The notes: generated by a model not told the origin, from the letters alone. Positions 33,021 to 41,947 are shown, numbered from the stretch's first letter. The stretch is 62,682 nucleotides of DNA from UMGS1071 sp045638545 (GCA_045638545.1 JAZUBL010000012.1:1-62682), one strand, 5' to 3'. A program made the numbers and translations.

Positions 33021-34319
33021 ATGGGCAAACATTATACAAAGGAGACCGGGGCACCTGTTCAGTTTAAAGGCAAAAGCACAAAGCGCCGCAGACTGACAGC
33101 GATTGCTCTTGCGCTGTGTGTAACCGCTGCAGCAGGCGCAGGTTCTTTTGCCACAGTTTTGGCAGAAGATGCACCTGTTATCAGCAGTGTTATTGACGGC
33201 GACAAGCATTACTCGGTCTCCATCCCATCCACCGACGTGGATCGGCTGCTCTACGAGGCAGGCATCGTGCTCAATGACGAGGACGTGGTTGTTCGTGAAG
33301 AGAACGCCAACGGTACAACCGTAACCGTTAAGCGTAAGCTTGTGGCAGAGATCAGCGTAGGCGGCAAAAAAGTGGTTGCAGAGGGCTATACAGGCGACAC
33401 TGTCGGTCAGTTGATCGAGAATGCCGGTGTAGAACTGGGTAGCCTGGATGCAGTCACACCGTCTGTTCAGACCCAAGTTTGGGAAGACACAGACGTTGAG
33501 ATTACTGAAATGAAAAGCATTTATATTGTAGATAATAACGTAGCACGCAACTACGTTGTTCCTGCAGGCTCCGTAGCAGACGCAGCAGCGTATGCAGGTG
33601 TTGAGCTTGGCAGCGAAGATACCCTCTCCAACAGCAAGCAAGACGTTGAAGACGGTATGATCATCAGCGTGGATCGTGTTACCTACGAAACCGTAGAAAA
33701 AACCGAAACTGTAGAATTTACAGTAGAGGAAAAAGAAACTTCTGAGCTTTATGTAGGCGAAACAGAAGTGGAAACAGAAGGTAAAGACGGTGAGAAGCTC
33801 GTTACTTACGAACAGAAGCTGGTAAACGGCGAAGTTGTAAAGACAACAAAGGTTGGCGAGGAGATCACCAAAAAAGCGCAGAACAAGGTTGTTCTGGTTG
33901 GTACCAAAGAAAAACGCAAGCCTGTACAGAATCAATCCAAACCTCAGGGTGGTAGCTCCCAGGGCAACGGTACTGTAAGTTCTGCAGGCGGCAACAAGCT
34001 GGTAGACTCTAACGGTAACGTAATCAATTACAAGTCCGTGATGACAGGTACCTGCACTGCTTACAGCGGTGATTCTACCACATCTACTGGCATGAAACCG
34101 CAGGTTGGCGTTGTTGCTGTAAACCCAAATCAAATTCCATACGGCACAAGACTGTATATTGCATCTCCGGATGGCAGTTATGTGTATGGTTACGCAGTTG
34201 CTGGTGATACCGGCGGCGCGATGATGGCGGGTCACGCAATGGTTGACCTTTATATGAATACAGAAAAAGAGTGCTATGACTTCGGTCGCCGCACCATGTG
34301 TATTTATGTACTTAGCTAA
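33021..34319 (+). CDS. YabE-like cell-wall protein: DUF348 repeats, G5 and 3D domains
   Basis: 432 residues. A basic N-terminus and hydrophobic segment (about 25-47, ending V-L-A-E) export it. Then two DUF348 units (about 60-115 and 120-180, the latter including V-T-P-S-V-Q-T), a G5 domain (about 215-295) and a C-terminal 3D domain. The 3D signature aspartates are seen in Y-A-V-A-G-D-T-G-G-A-M and H-A-M-V-D-L-Y, the fold shared with MltA and stationary-phase survival proteins. It resembles B. subtilis YabE, a probable lytic transglycosylase. Own promoter and terminator; SD AAGGAGTGAG. Confidence 0.9.
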   Translation: MGKHYTKETGAPVQFKGKSTKRRRLTAIALALCVTAAAGAGSFATVLAEDAPVISSVIDGDKHYSVSIPSTDVDRLLYEAGIVLNDEDVVVREENANGTTVTVKRKLVAEISVGGKKVVAEGYTGDTVGQLIENAGVELGSLDAVTPSVQTQVWEDTDVEITEMKSIYIVDNNVARNYVVPAGSVADAAAYAGVELGSEDTLSNSKQDVEDGMIISVDRVTYETVEKTETVEFTVEEKETSELYVGETEVETEGKDGEKLVTYEQKLVNGEVVKTTKVGEEITKKAQNKVVLVGTKEKRKPVQNQSKPQGGSSQGNGTVSSAGGNKLVDSNGNVINYKSVMTGTCTAYSGDSTTSTGMKPQVGVVAVNPNQIPYGTRLYIASPDGSYVYGYAVAGDTGGAMMAGHAMVDLYMNTEKECYDFGRRTMCIYVLS

Positions 34320-34331
34320 AAAGACCTACAG

Positions 34332-34364
34332 AAACGGCGAGGCAGCAATGCTTCGCCGTTTTTG
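34332..34364 (+). terminator. Terminator of the YabE-like gene
   Basis: AAACGGCGA / TCGCCGTTT stem around GGCAGCAATGCT, followed by TTGCG. Confidence 0.75.
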
Positions 34365-34575
34365 CGTTCTGATCAGCGTTTTCTGTCAGGGGCGCTATGA
34401 TTTTCATCACAAAATATATTGCAGCAAAAAAATGCTTCTGCAATATTTTGTGGCAGCTTGGAATAAACCTTGTGATTTTACACAAGAAATAAAAATGTGT
34501 TTTATGCGGTTTGAACAGACGAAAAGAAATCGTGCATTTTGTTTATATTTTGTTCACAAAATAACCACAATTTGT

Positions 34576-34606
34576 TTGAATATTCGCGAATTTTGTCTGT
34601 TATACT
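34576..34606 (+). promoter_or_regulatory. Extended -10 promoter of the orphan RNA
   Basis: TG-T-TATACT (34598-34606) is an extended -10. A TTGAAT at 34576-34581 is a possible but distant (19 bases) -35. No gene follows on the plus strand. Confidence 0.65.
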
Positions 34607-34610
34607 ATAG

Positions 34611-34755
34611 ACAGTGAAAGGGACAAAACGCCGAAGGCGAAAGCGAACAGTCCCCCACCGCGGTACCCCCATTTGCCGCAAACCAAACCTAAATGTAAAA
34701 CCCATAATAATCCCCTGATTTGGACGGTAGTACTCAGACTACCGTCCCTTTTTTT
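34611..34755 (+). ncRNA. Free-standing structured C-rich small RNA, family not recognised
   Basis: About 145 bases between an extended -10 promoter and a perfect terminator (GGACGGTAGT / ACTACCGTCC, 34722-34747, then CTTTTTTT). The 5' end folds as GGGAC...GTCCC (34619-34654) around an inner CGCC-GAA-GGCG hairpin and A-rich linkers. The middle is nearly G-free and holds C-runs at about 34651, 34666, 34701 and 34712 that would be single-stranded. No start codon with SD is seen and no plus-strand gene follows (next gene coaX is on the minus strand), so it is not a leader. It is not an obvious 6S, SRP, tmRNA or RNase P RNA. Confidence 0.65.
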
Positions 34756-35028
34756 GTGCAGAGTCTCTCTGTACGTTTATGCACAGGTGATTCCGCTTTT
34801 GACGGGGAAGTCCATGATTGTCTGTTTGGCTTAATGATGATCGATTCATGCTGTTGGGCTTCGGGTGTTAGGGATGATTCTTTTTGAGGAGCGCTGCTGC
34901 TTTCTTTAAATGCTGTGTTAACAAAACTGAAAATTACAGCAATAGCATGATGCTGAATTACTGTAATACAGCATTTCACGCGGGGGAATCTGATCACTAC
35001 AAAATACGAAGTTATGCACTATAAAAAC

Positions 35029-35058
35029 AAAAGCCTCCCTGTTTTTCGGGAGGCTTTT
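35029..35058 (-). terminator. Terminator of coaX
   Basis: AAAAGCCTCCC / GGGAGGCTTTT stem with T-rich loop; on the minus strand it follows the coaX stop by about 40 bases. From 34757 to 35028 I see no gene. Confidence 0.8.
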
Positions 35059-35098
35059 CTGAATACGGCAGAGGAATAATTCTGTCTGCAATTTTGTA

Positions 35099-35893
35099 TT
35101 AATGAGCCGGACGGCTGTTTTTTTCATAGATAAACCGGAGACCATGGAGCAGCAGATTTTCGCAGATCTGTACCGGTTTGCGGCACTCCGGTACCACTAC
35201 CTGTGCCAGTTCGCCTGTTGCAATGGTGTTGACAGTCTGTCCCAGTTCCGCTTCAATGCGGTCGATCATACCGTCCATCAGCGCTGCGGTGCCGTAAATG
35301 GCGCCGGACTGCATGGAATGGATGGTATTGGTACCGATTACTGTTTTCGGGCGCTCTACGTTAACGTGCGGCAGCAGAGAGGTGCGGGAGGCAAGGGAGT
35401 CCAGCGTGATGCCGATGCCAGCGCAGATCATGCCGCCGCGGAACTTCCCCTGCTCGTCCAGTACGCTGACGGTGGTAGCCGTACTGAGATCGAAAATAAC
35501 GCATGGCATCGGGTACAGTTTTGTGGCGGCAACAGCGCCCGCTACCAGGTCAGCGCCCAGCTGGGCAGGGTTGTCGATGACGATATGCAATCCTGTTTTT
35601 ACGCCGGGTCCCAGAATCACAGCAGTAATACCGGTGAGTTTTTTCAGCGCATTCTGGAAGATCTCTGTCAGCTCAGGCACAACAGAGCAGATGATGGCAT
35701 CGGTGACAATTTCCGGATCGATTTTATAAAGAGCCAGCAGCTGCATCAGTTCGCAGGCGTACTGGTCATCGGTGCGGCGGCGGTCGGTGACAATCCGCGC
35801 CATAAACTGCAGTTCTTCAGAAAAATGATCGCCTTCTGCGGCAAAGCCGCCCAGAGTAATGTGAGAGTTGCTGATATCAACGGTGAAAAGCAT
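35099..35893 (-). CDS. coaX: Type III pantothenate kinase
   Basis: First step of CoA synthesis. 264 residues from ATG 35893, with GAGGAGG upstream; the frame is open 30 codons further without an SD. Family features: phosphate-1 region V-D-I-S-N-S-H-I-T-L-G, then G-P-G-V-K-T-G-L, N-P-A-Q-L-G-A-D, and F-D-L-S-T-A-T-T with G-G-M-I-C-A-G-I. Two positions are unusual: the D-x-G-N-T motif reads D-I-S-N-S, and the Arg after G-A-D is Leu. It is divergent from murE. Confidence 0.9.
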   Translation of the reverse strand: MLFTVDISNSHITLGGFAAEGDHFSEELQFMARIVTDRRRTDDQYACELMQLLALYKIDPEIVTDAIICSVVPELTEIFQNALKKLTGITAVILGPGVKTGLHIVIDNPAQLGADLVAGAVAATKLYPMPCVIFDLSTATTVSVLDEQGKFRGGMICAGIGITLDSLASRTSLLPHVNVERPKTVIGTNTIHSMQSGAIYGTAALMDGMIDRIEAELGQTVNTIATGELAQVVVPECRKPVQICENLLLHGLRFIYEKNSRPAH

Positions 35894-36102
35894 AAGACCG
35901 CCTCCTCTTGTGGTAAAATCCCGCGTATCTGCAGGGGAACAGGGCATACTGCCTCTGGGTGAATTTGCTTTATTGTACCACAAAAAAGTGGGGATTTCCC
36001 AGTGATTTTACAGATTTCTAAGGGGAAAAAGAGAAAAAGTGCGCAAAGATTGCAAAAATCCCTGAAAAACGGCAAATATCGTGGGAAATAATAGCTTTAA
36101 AA

Positions 36103-36132
36103 TTGACAAAAAGCCGTTCTTTGATGTAATAT
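36103..36132 (+). promoter_or_regulatory. Promoter of murE-murF
   Basis: TTGACA (36103-36108), 18-base spacer, TAATAT (36127-36132); the ATG at 36157 has TGGAGG upstream. Confidence 0.7.
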
Positions 36133-36156
36133 AAAAGGGAGTATGGAGGTTTTTCT

Positions 36157-37620
36157 ATGATTCTAAAAGAACTGTTTCAAGATCTGTCTTATGAGCTTCA
36201 TTGCGGCGGAGATATCGAAATCACCGACGTAATTTATGACTCCCGCAAAATTGTACCGGGCTGCCTGTTTGTATGCCTTCGCGGTTCTGCCGTGGATGGC
36301 CACACCTTTGCAAAGCAGGCGGAGGAAAAAGGCGCCGCTGCGATTCTTGCAGAAGAACCGGTAGACGTTTCCATTCCGGTAATTCTTGCGGAAAATACAC
36401 GCAAGGCGCTGGCAGAGGTTTCTGCGGCGTACTTCGGCCATCCGGCAAAGCAGCTGAAATCCATTGCCCTCACCGGCACAAAAGGCAAAACCACCACAGC
36501 CTGGATGATCCGTTCCATTCTGGAACATGCTGGCTATAAAACAGGCCTCATCGGCACCATCGGCACCGTGATTGGCGACGAGGTTTTAAAAACTGAAAAC
36601 ACCACACCGGAATCCTATGAGATGCAGCGCTTCCTGCGGATGATGGTAGACGCCGGCTGTGATGCCGTTGTTCTGGAAGCATCTTCCATCGGTCTCAAAG
36701 CATACCGCACCGGCGGCATGGAGTTCGATTACGGTCTGTTCAGCAACTTCTCCCACGACCACATTGGCGGCGTGGAGCACAAGGATATGGACGAATATCT
36801 CCAGTGCAAGCAGATGCTGTTCCGTCAGTGCAAAACAGGCATTATCAATAAGGATGACGCAAGCTGGGAGCAGATGATCGAGGGCCACACCTGTGCGATC
36901 GAAACATATGGTTTCGGTGACGACGTAGATTACAAGGGCAGCAATATCGGCCTGCTCCGCAAGCCGGGTTACCTTGGTGTTGGCTTTACCATGGAGCACA
37001 AGGGCGAAACGATGGACGTACGCGTTGGCATTCCTGGCAAGTTCAGCGTGTACAATGCCCTGTCTGCCATTGCTGTGTGCAGCCACTTCGGTGTGACTGC
37101 AGAGCAGATCAACGCAGGCCTTGACGCTGTGAAGGTAAAGGGCCGTGTAGAGATCGTACCGGTTGACGGCGACTACACACTGCTCATTGACTACGCACAC
37201 AATGCGCTTTCCATGGTGAATATTCTGGAAACACTGCGTGAGTACCAGCCAAACCGTCTGATCTGCATGTTTGGTGCAGGCGGCAACAGACCAAAGCTCC
37301 GCCGCTTTGAAATGGGCGAAGTTTGCGGCAGAATGGCAGACCTGTCTGTTCTTACTGCAGACAATTCCCGTGACGAAGACGTTATGGACATTATTGCAGA
37401 TATCCAGACCGGCATGGCAAAGACAGACGGCAAGTCCGTTGTTGTACCGGACCGCCGCGAGGCGATCCGCTACTGCATGGAAAATGCGCAGCCTGGTGAC
37501 ATCATCGTACTGGCTGGCAAGGGCCACGAGGACTATCAGGAGATCAAGGGTGTGAAATATCACTTTGATGAGCGTGAAGTTGTAGCAGAAATTTTAGCAT
37601 CAAAAGAAACCAACGGATAA
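36157..37620 (+). CDS. murE: UDP-MurNAc-tripeptide ligase MurE
   Basis: Adds the third stem-peptide residue to UDP-MurNAc-L-Ala-D-Glu. 487 residues with the three Mur-ligase parts: N-terminal UDP-binding domain, central ATPase with G-T-K-G-K-T-T-T (about 108-115) and the E-x-S-S-x-G-L loop, and the C-terminal domain. The substrate loop reads D-N-S-R-D-E-D. The meso-diaminopimelate signature is D-N-P-R; the Arg is kept but Pro is Ser, so DAP is the likely substrate. SD TGGAGG. Forms an operon with murF. Confidence 0.95.
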   Translation: MILKELFQDLSYELHCGGDIEITDVIYDSRKIVPGCLFVCLRGSAVDGHTFAKQAEEKGAAAILAEEPVDVSIPVILAENTRKALAEVSAAYFGHPAKQLKSIALTGTKGKTTTAWMIRSILEHAGYKTGLIGTIGTVIGDEVLKTENTTPESYEMQRFLRMMVDAGCDAVVLEASSIGLKAYRTGGMEFDYGLFSNFSHDHIGGVEHKDMDEYLQCKQMLFRQCKTGIINKDDASWEQMIEGHTCAIETYGFGDDVDYKGSNIGLLRKPGYLGVGFTMEHKGETMDVRVGIPGKFSVYNALSAIAVCSHFGVTAEQINAGLDAVKVKGRVEIVPVDGDYTLLIDYAHNALSMVNILETLREYQPNRLICMFGAGGNRPKLRRFEMGEVCGRMADLSVLTADNSRDEDVMDIIADIQTGMAKTDGKSVVVPDRREAIRYCMENAQPGDIIVLAGKGHEDYQEIKGVKYHFDEREVVAEILASKETNG

Positions 37621-37692
37621 CGATAAAAGAAAACCAGAGGTTCATGGGGAGCCTCTGTGGGGATAGAAAACAACCAAAGGGAGTTTTGGATT

Positions 37693-39156
37693 ATGGAAAT
37701 TACAGTAGCAAAAATTCTGAAAAGCTGTAAGGGTACTCTGCTGTGCGGTGACCCGGAAACTGTTGTCCGCGGCGGTTCCATTGACAGCCGCAGAACAAAA
37801 GACGGTGACCTGTTCGTGCCGCTCATCGGTGAGCGCAGCAACGGTCACGGCTATATTGATTCCGCATTTGCAAAGGGCGCTGTGGCAACACTGACACAGG
37901 AACACCTGAAAATGAAGGACGACGATCACTGCTGGATCTACGTGCCGGATACAGAAACAGCCCTGCAGGAAATTGCAAAGGCTTACCGCGATGATTTCAA
38001 CATTCCGCTGATCGGCGTAACAGGCAGCGTTGGCAAGACCACAACAAAGGAAATGCTGGCGCTGGCACTCTCCGCAGGCAAGAACGTGATGAAGACCAAG
38101 GGTAACTTCAACAGCCAGGTTGGTCTGCCGATCACACTGTTCGGCCTGGAAGAAGAGCACGATGCAGCTGTTATTGAAATGGGCATGAGCGAAAAGGGCG
38201 AAATGGCTCGTCTGGCAGAGATCGCAAGACCAAACTATGCGGTGATCACAAACATCGGTCTCTCTCACATTGAGAACCTTGGCTCTCAGAAGGCGATCCG
38301 CAATGAGAAGCTGCACATTACAGACGGCTTCGATCGCAAGTCTGTGCTGTTCATCAACGGTGATGACCAGATCCTCTGCAGACTGATCGGCTTCCTGCCA
38401 TGCAAGACCATTGTTTACGGTACAGGCGCACACTGCCACTACCGTGCAACAAACATTGTAACAGAAGACAAGACAACTACTTACGCGCTCCACACACCGG
38501 TAGAGGGCCGTACTGTGCACCTGCCAACACTGGGCAAGCACAACGTGCTGAACTCTCTGGCAGCGATCGCTGTGGCTGACTACCTGGGTGTTGATCTGGA
38601 TGCAGCAATTGCAAAGATCGGTGAGTATGTACCGCCGGCAATGCGTCAGGAGATCCATGAGGTAAACGGCATCACCATCATTGATGACACATACAATGCA
38701 AGCCCTGACTCCATCCGCAGCGGCCTTGATGTGCTCCGCGGTCTGGAATGCCGCGGCCGCCGTGTGGCTGTTCTGGCTGATATGCTGGAGCTTGGTGATC
38801 TCTCTGAGCAGGCACACTACGACGTTGGTGTTGCAGCAGCTGAGGCAGGCGTAAGCGTGCTGGTAACTGTTGGCAAGCGTGCAGAGGGCATTGGCAAGGG
38901 CGCAAGAAAAGTAAACCCAACTGTGCTGATCAGCTCTCAGAAGGACAACGACCAGGCTGTAAAGTACCTGCAGCATAAGCTCCGTCAGGGCGACTGCGTG
39001 ATCGTTAAGGGTTCCCGCGGCATGAAGACTGACGAGATCGTTCGCGGTCTTCTGCAGCACGCAGCAGCAGAAGCTGCAGCTGCACAGGCAGAGGAACTGG
39101 CACAGACAGAAGCTGCTGCAGTAGAACAGGAAACTGTGCAGACTGCTGAAGAATAA
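37693..39156 (+). CDS. murF: UDP-MurNAc-tripeptide:D-Ala-D-Ala ligase MurF
   Basis: Joins D-Ala-D-Ala to the UDP-MurNAc-tripeptide. 487 residues from ATG 37693 (AGGGAG upstream; an earlier in-frame GTG has no SD). Motifs: G-V-T-G-S-V-G-K-T-T-T-K-E-M ATP loop, E-M-G-M-S-E-K-G-E-M, N-I-G-L-S-H-I-E, and D-D-T-Y-N-A-S-P-D-S. The last 35 residues form an Ala/Glu/Gln-rich tail beyond the usual end (about 450 residues), probably disordered or helical. Follows murE after 72 bases and ends at a terminator. Confidence 0.95.
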   Translation: MEITVAKILKSCKGTLLCGDPETVVRGGSIDSRRTKDGDLFVPLIGERSNGHGYIDSAFAKGAVATLTQEHLKMKDDDHCWIYVPDTETALQEIAKAYRDDFNIPLIGVTGSVGKTTTKEMLALALSAGKNVMKTKGNFNSQVGLPITLFGLEEEHDAAVIEMGMSEKGEMARLAEIARPNYAVITNIGLSHIENLGSQKAIRNEKLHITDGFDRKSVLFINGDDQILCRLIGFLPCKTIVYGTGAHCHYRATNIVTEDKTTTYALHTPVEGRTVHLPTLGKHNVLNSLAAIAVADYLGVDLDAAIAKIGEYVPPAMRQEIHEVNGITIIDDTYNASPDSIRSGLDVLRGLECRGRRVAVLADMLELGDLSEQAHYDVGVAAAEAGVSVLVTVGKRAEGIGKGARKVNPTVLISSQKDNDQAVKYLQHKLRQGDCVIVKGSRGMKTDEIVRGLLQHAAAEAAAAQAEELAQTEAAAVEQETVQTAEE

Positions 39157-39212
39157 GCAGAAAAAACTGTGTAAAAAGCAGATAATTCCAAGTGAAATAG
39201 TAGATAAAAACG

Positions 39213-39242
39213 ACTGCACCCGGCTTTGGGTGCAGTTTTTAT
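39213..39242 (+). terminator. Terminator of murE-murF
   Basis: ACTGCACCC / GGGTGCAGT stem followed by TTTTTATTT. Between here and 39502 no gene or clear element is seen. Confidence 0.9.
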
Positions 39243-39502
39243 TTACAGAAAAATAAAAATTATCTGGTGAATATGAACAGGTTTCTAGTGGTTATAAAAT
39301 TTCCCGACACAAGATATAGGGATATTCTGCCGGATTTATAGGAATCTTTGAATAATTTATGAATTAACGGCCCCATTGCTTGCAAAAGATAGGTCTGCAT
39401 GATAAGATGATAGCAGAAATACTATAACAAGAAGAATGTTTGTGATCTTTCGCCCAGTTTGGCGGCAGGAAAGCGGACAGACTGTATTGGAGGAATTTTG
39501 GA

Positions 39503-39913
39503 ATGACTATTAGAAAGAAGCTGGCCGCAGTTTCGGCAGCGCTTTGTATGGTATTCGCAATGTTCATGTGCATGACTGCTCTGACGACAGTGCATGCAGC
39601 AGAAGCTGAGGAGGCAAATACGCTGGCGCAAGTTGTGCTGGACGCAGCCGCTCAGGATTCGCAACAAGAATCGGAAATTGTCAATGAAGTGATCACACTG
39701 ACCCAGGATGAAATTCCAATGGCTGAGGCTAAGGTAAGTGTGCTGGAAACACAGACAGAAGAAAAAGGCATGAGCAGCATCCTGGCATTTGGCCTGGTAG
39801 CTGCAGCAGCTCTGGTAACAGGTATTGCAGTTGCACTGCGCGCAAAGTTTGGCCGCAAAAAGCGCTGCTATGTTCCGGCAGATGACATGACTTTCTTCAA
39901 AATGAAAAAATAA
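39503..39913 (+). CDS. Small exported membrane-anchored protein, unknown function
   Basis: 136 residues with a cleavable signal peptide (about 1-32, ending V-H-A-A), an acidic Ala/Glu/Gln-rich external part and one membrane helix (about 90-113, S-I-L-A-F-G-L-V-A-A), followed by a basic cytoplasmic tail K-F-G-R-K-K-R. The order external-acidic / helix / basic tail recalls surface proteins anchored by a C-terminal helix, though there is no LPxTG motif. SD TGGAGGAA. Not recognised as a family. Confidence 0.75.
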   Translation: MTIRKKLAAVSAALCMVFAMFMCMTALTTVHAAEAEEANTLAQVVLDAAAQDSQQESEIVNEVITLTQDEIPMAEAKVSVLETQTEEKGMSSILAFGLVAAAALVTGIAVALRAKFGRKKRCYVPADDMTFFKMKK

Positions 39914-39927
39914 TCTCTTTGAGATCA

Positions 39928-39959
39928 AGGCTTTCGAATGTTCGGAAGCCTTTTTTTAT
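39928..39959 (+). terminator. Terminator of the 39503 gene
   Basis: AGGCTTTCGAA / TTCGGAAGCCT stem, then TTTTTTATT. Confidence 0.85.
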
Positions 39960-40017
39960 TGCAAAATTTTCGGTGATTTTGAACCCAATCGGGAAAAAAC
40001 CGTAACGAACTTGCAGA

Positions 40018-40028
40018 ATTTGTCGAAA
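40018..40028 (+). promoter_or_regulatory. Spo0A-box-like site upstream of spoIVB
   Basis: TGTCGAA (40021-40027) within ATTTGTCGAAAG matches the 0A-box core. It lies 90 bases before spoIVB. A single heptamer match can be chance. Confidence 0.35.
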
Positions 40029-40109
40029 GAAAAGAGATTTGCCAAAATAATTGAAAACCGCCTGCGCAGATTAATCGTCGGAAATGAAATTTGCGAAAGG
40101 AGGATCTGC

Positions 40110-41318
40110 ATGGCAAACTTTAAACATTGGTTTCGATTTCTTATGATTTCCATTTTTACTGCAATTATGATTTTTTTATGGATGGGTTACGATGTATACC
40201 GCAGCCTGCCGGACCATTTTACGGTAATCGAGGGCGAGAGCCTGACACTGCCTCAGCCATGGCTTTCGGTTACGCACCAGGTGACATCAGATGCAGAACA
40301 GGCCAACGCAGCGCAGGGTGATCGCACGCATAAAGCGCAGATTTCACTGCTGGGCATTCCTGTGAAAACCGTCACGGTAACAGAAACAGAGGAGCAGTGG
40401 ATTGTTCCCGGCGGTACGCCTTTTGGCATGAAGCTGTTCACCAGCGGTGTTGTGGTTGTTGGGTTGTCAGATATCGACACAGAAGCAGGGCGGCGCAGCC
40501 CGGCCCAGGAGGCCGGTATTGCGCAGGGTGATGTGATCACCGCTGTGAACGGAAAGACTGTCACAGCGTCGGAGATGGTCAGCCAGGCTATGATGGAAAG
40601 CGGCGGCGCACCGGTGACCATGACCATCGACCGTGATGGCGCACCGTGTACGGTAACGATTATTCCTGCAAAATCTGTTTATGATCATCAGTATAAAGGC
40701 GGCCTGTGGGTGCGGGACAGCACGGCCGGTATCGGTATGGTCACGTACTATTGTCCGGAGACGGGGCAGTTCGGCGGTCTTGGTCATGGCATCTGCGACG
40801 TAGACACCAACGAGCTGATGCCGCTCAGAACAGGCGAGATCGTGCCGGTATGCATCAGCGGTGTGGTGAAGGGGCAGGATGGTGATGCCGGAGAGCTGAA
40901 GGGATATTTTACCTCCGATGAGGTGATGGGGCAGCTTTGCCGCAATGATGAAACCGGTGTGTACGGCAGCCTGTACGATGCGCCGACAGATGGTTCTCCT
41001 GTTGCCGCAGCCATGAAGCAGGATGTGGAAAAAGGCGCCGCCCAGATACTCACGACTGTAGACGGCGAAGTGCCGCAGCTGTATGACATCGCCATTGAAA
41101 GTCTGGACATGCGGGAGGACGCAGTGACAAAAAATATGGTCATCCGTATTACAGACCAGAACCTGCTGGATAAAACAGGCGGCATTGTGCAGGGCATGAG
41201 CGGCAGCCCCATTCTCCAGAACGGCAGACTGGTCGGCGCTGTGACCCATGTTTTCATCAATGACCCGACGAGAGGGTACGGAATCTTCATTGAAAACATG
41301 TTAGAGGTGGTAGGATAA
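40110..41318 (+). CDS. spoIVB: SpoIVB-type S55 peptidase
   Basis: Forespore-secreted serine protease that triggers pro-sigma-K processing. 402 residues from ATG 40110, with GAAAGGAGG just upstream (33 open codons before it lack an SD). An N-terminal membrane anchor (about 10-28) is followed by a PDZ domain (about 130-200, S-P-A-Q-E-A-G-I-A-Q-G-D-V-I) and the S55 domain with G-G-L-G-H-G-I (catalytic His) and G-M-S-G-S-P-I (catalytic Ser). All residues expected are present. In most spore formers spo0A follows immediately; here it is 5.5 kb away, and a diverged copy of this gene's last 41 codons lies at 42033. Confidence 0.93.
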   Translation: MANFKHWFRFLMISIFTAIMIFLWMGYDVYRSLPDHFTVIEGESLTLPQPWLSVTHQVTSDAEQANAAQGDRTHKAQISLLGIPVKTVTVTETEEQWIVPGGTPFGMKLFTSGVVVVGLSDIDTEAGRRSPAQEAGIAQGDVITAVNGKTVTASEMVSQAMMESGGAPVTMTIDRDGAPCTVTIIPAKSVYDHQYKGGLWVRDSTAGIGMVTYYCPETGQFGGLGHGICDVDTNELMPLRTGEIVPVCISGVVKGQDGDAGELKGYFTSDEVMGQLCRNDETGVYGSLYDAPTDGSPVAAAMKQDVEKGAAQILTTVDGEVPQLYDIAIESLDMREDAVTKNMVIRITDQNLLDKTGGIVQGMSGSPILQNGRLVGAVTHVFINDPTRGYGIFIENMLEVVG

Positions 41319-41358
41319 GAGAAAGACAGGGGCAATCTGCCCTTGTCTTTCTCTGTTA
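41319..41358 (+). terminator. Terminator of spoIVB
   Basis: GAGAAAGACAGGGGCA / TGCCCTTGTCTTTCTC, a 16-bp stem with ATC loop, directly after the stop codon. A related shorter version follows the duplicated fragment at 42165. Confidence 0.85.
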
Positions 41359-41443
41359 TTTTGTGATATAATTAGTTAAACGAATTTGAATCGGTTTGAC
41401 ATATTAAAAACAAAAGAATACGCAGATGTGTCAGGAGAAGATT

Positions 41444-41947
41444 ATGAATCTACAAGAAGCAAAAAATTTTTTGGGAATAGAATTAAAGGATCGTTCTGTG
41501 AGAGTGCTTTTTAAAAAATGTATTCCTTCGGAAGGAACACATTCTGTCGAATCTGCACTATTATTTACAAGAGCTTTTGGCTATCACAAAGATCAGGATC
41601 CTGTGTTTTTTGATACAGACAAGTTGAAAGAAAACAAAGAATACATTCTTTTTCTTATTGGTCAGCTAAGAGAATTTCATAACCCTGAAAGCGATATATT
41701 AAAAATAGAAGATGCAGTATTTAGGTACGATGGAACTATTTGGCCCAGCGATAAAGAAACTATGATGAAACTTCTTTATTTAGGGGTTACACCATCTATA
41801 CAAGCTATTTCGCCATTGAAATATCCTGACCATTTTGCGTGGAAAGATATGAAACTTTTACCTACACTTGCACCCAGTGATCCAAACTATTATTCCTGGT
41901 TAAAAGAATATAAGAAAATATTGATTAGCAAATTAGATTTTGTCTAA
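41444..41947 (+). CDS. AT-rich orphan gene, unknown function
   Basis: 167 residues from ATG 41444 (AGGAG upstream). No signal peptide, membrane helix or known domain; mixed charged and aromatic, with W-P-S-D-K-E and several Tyr/Phe near the C-terminus, so probably a soluble globular protein. AT-rich composition and A/T-ending codons are sharply unlike spoIVB and murF. It lies between the real spoIVB 3' end and a diverged duplicate of that end, strongly suggesting arrival by insertion. An immunity- or defence-type cargo is conceivable but nothing in the sequence proves it. Confidence 0.75.
   Translation: MNLQEAKNFLGIELKDRSVRVLFKKCIPSEGTHSVESALLFTRAFGYHKDQDPVFFDTDKLKENKEYILFLIGQLREFHNPESDILKIEDAVFRYDGTIWPSDKETMMKLLYLGVTPSIQAISPLKYPDHFAWKDMKLLPTLAPSDPNYYSWLKEYKKILISKLDFV

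Noticed and set aside
34611..34755. Reading the orphan RNA as a minus-strand T-box (GGGGGTACCGCGG)
   Set aside because: The strand with a promoter and T-tailed terminator is plus; the minus strand lacks Stem I, a terminator after the motif, and a gene to control.
34734..34997. 87-codon minus-strand frame beside the orphan RNA
   Set aside because: No SD, low-complexity product, and its end runs into the RNA's terminator.
41545..41551. TGTCGAA (0A-box core) inside the orphan gene
   Set aside because: Lies within coding sequence, far from any promoter; likely chance.
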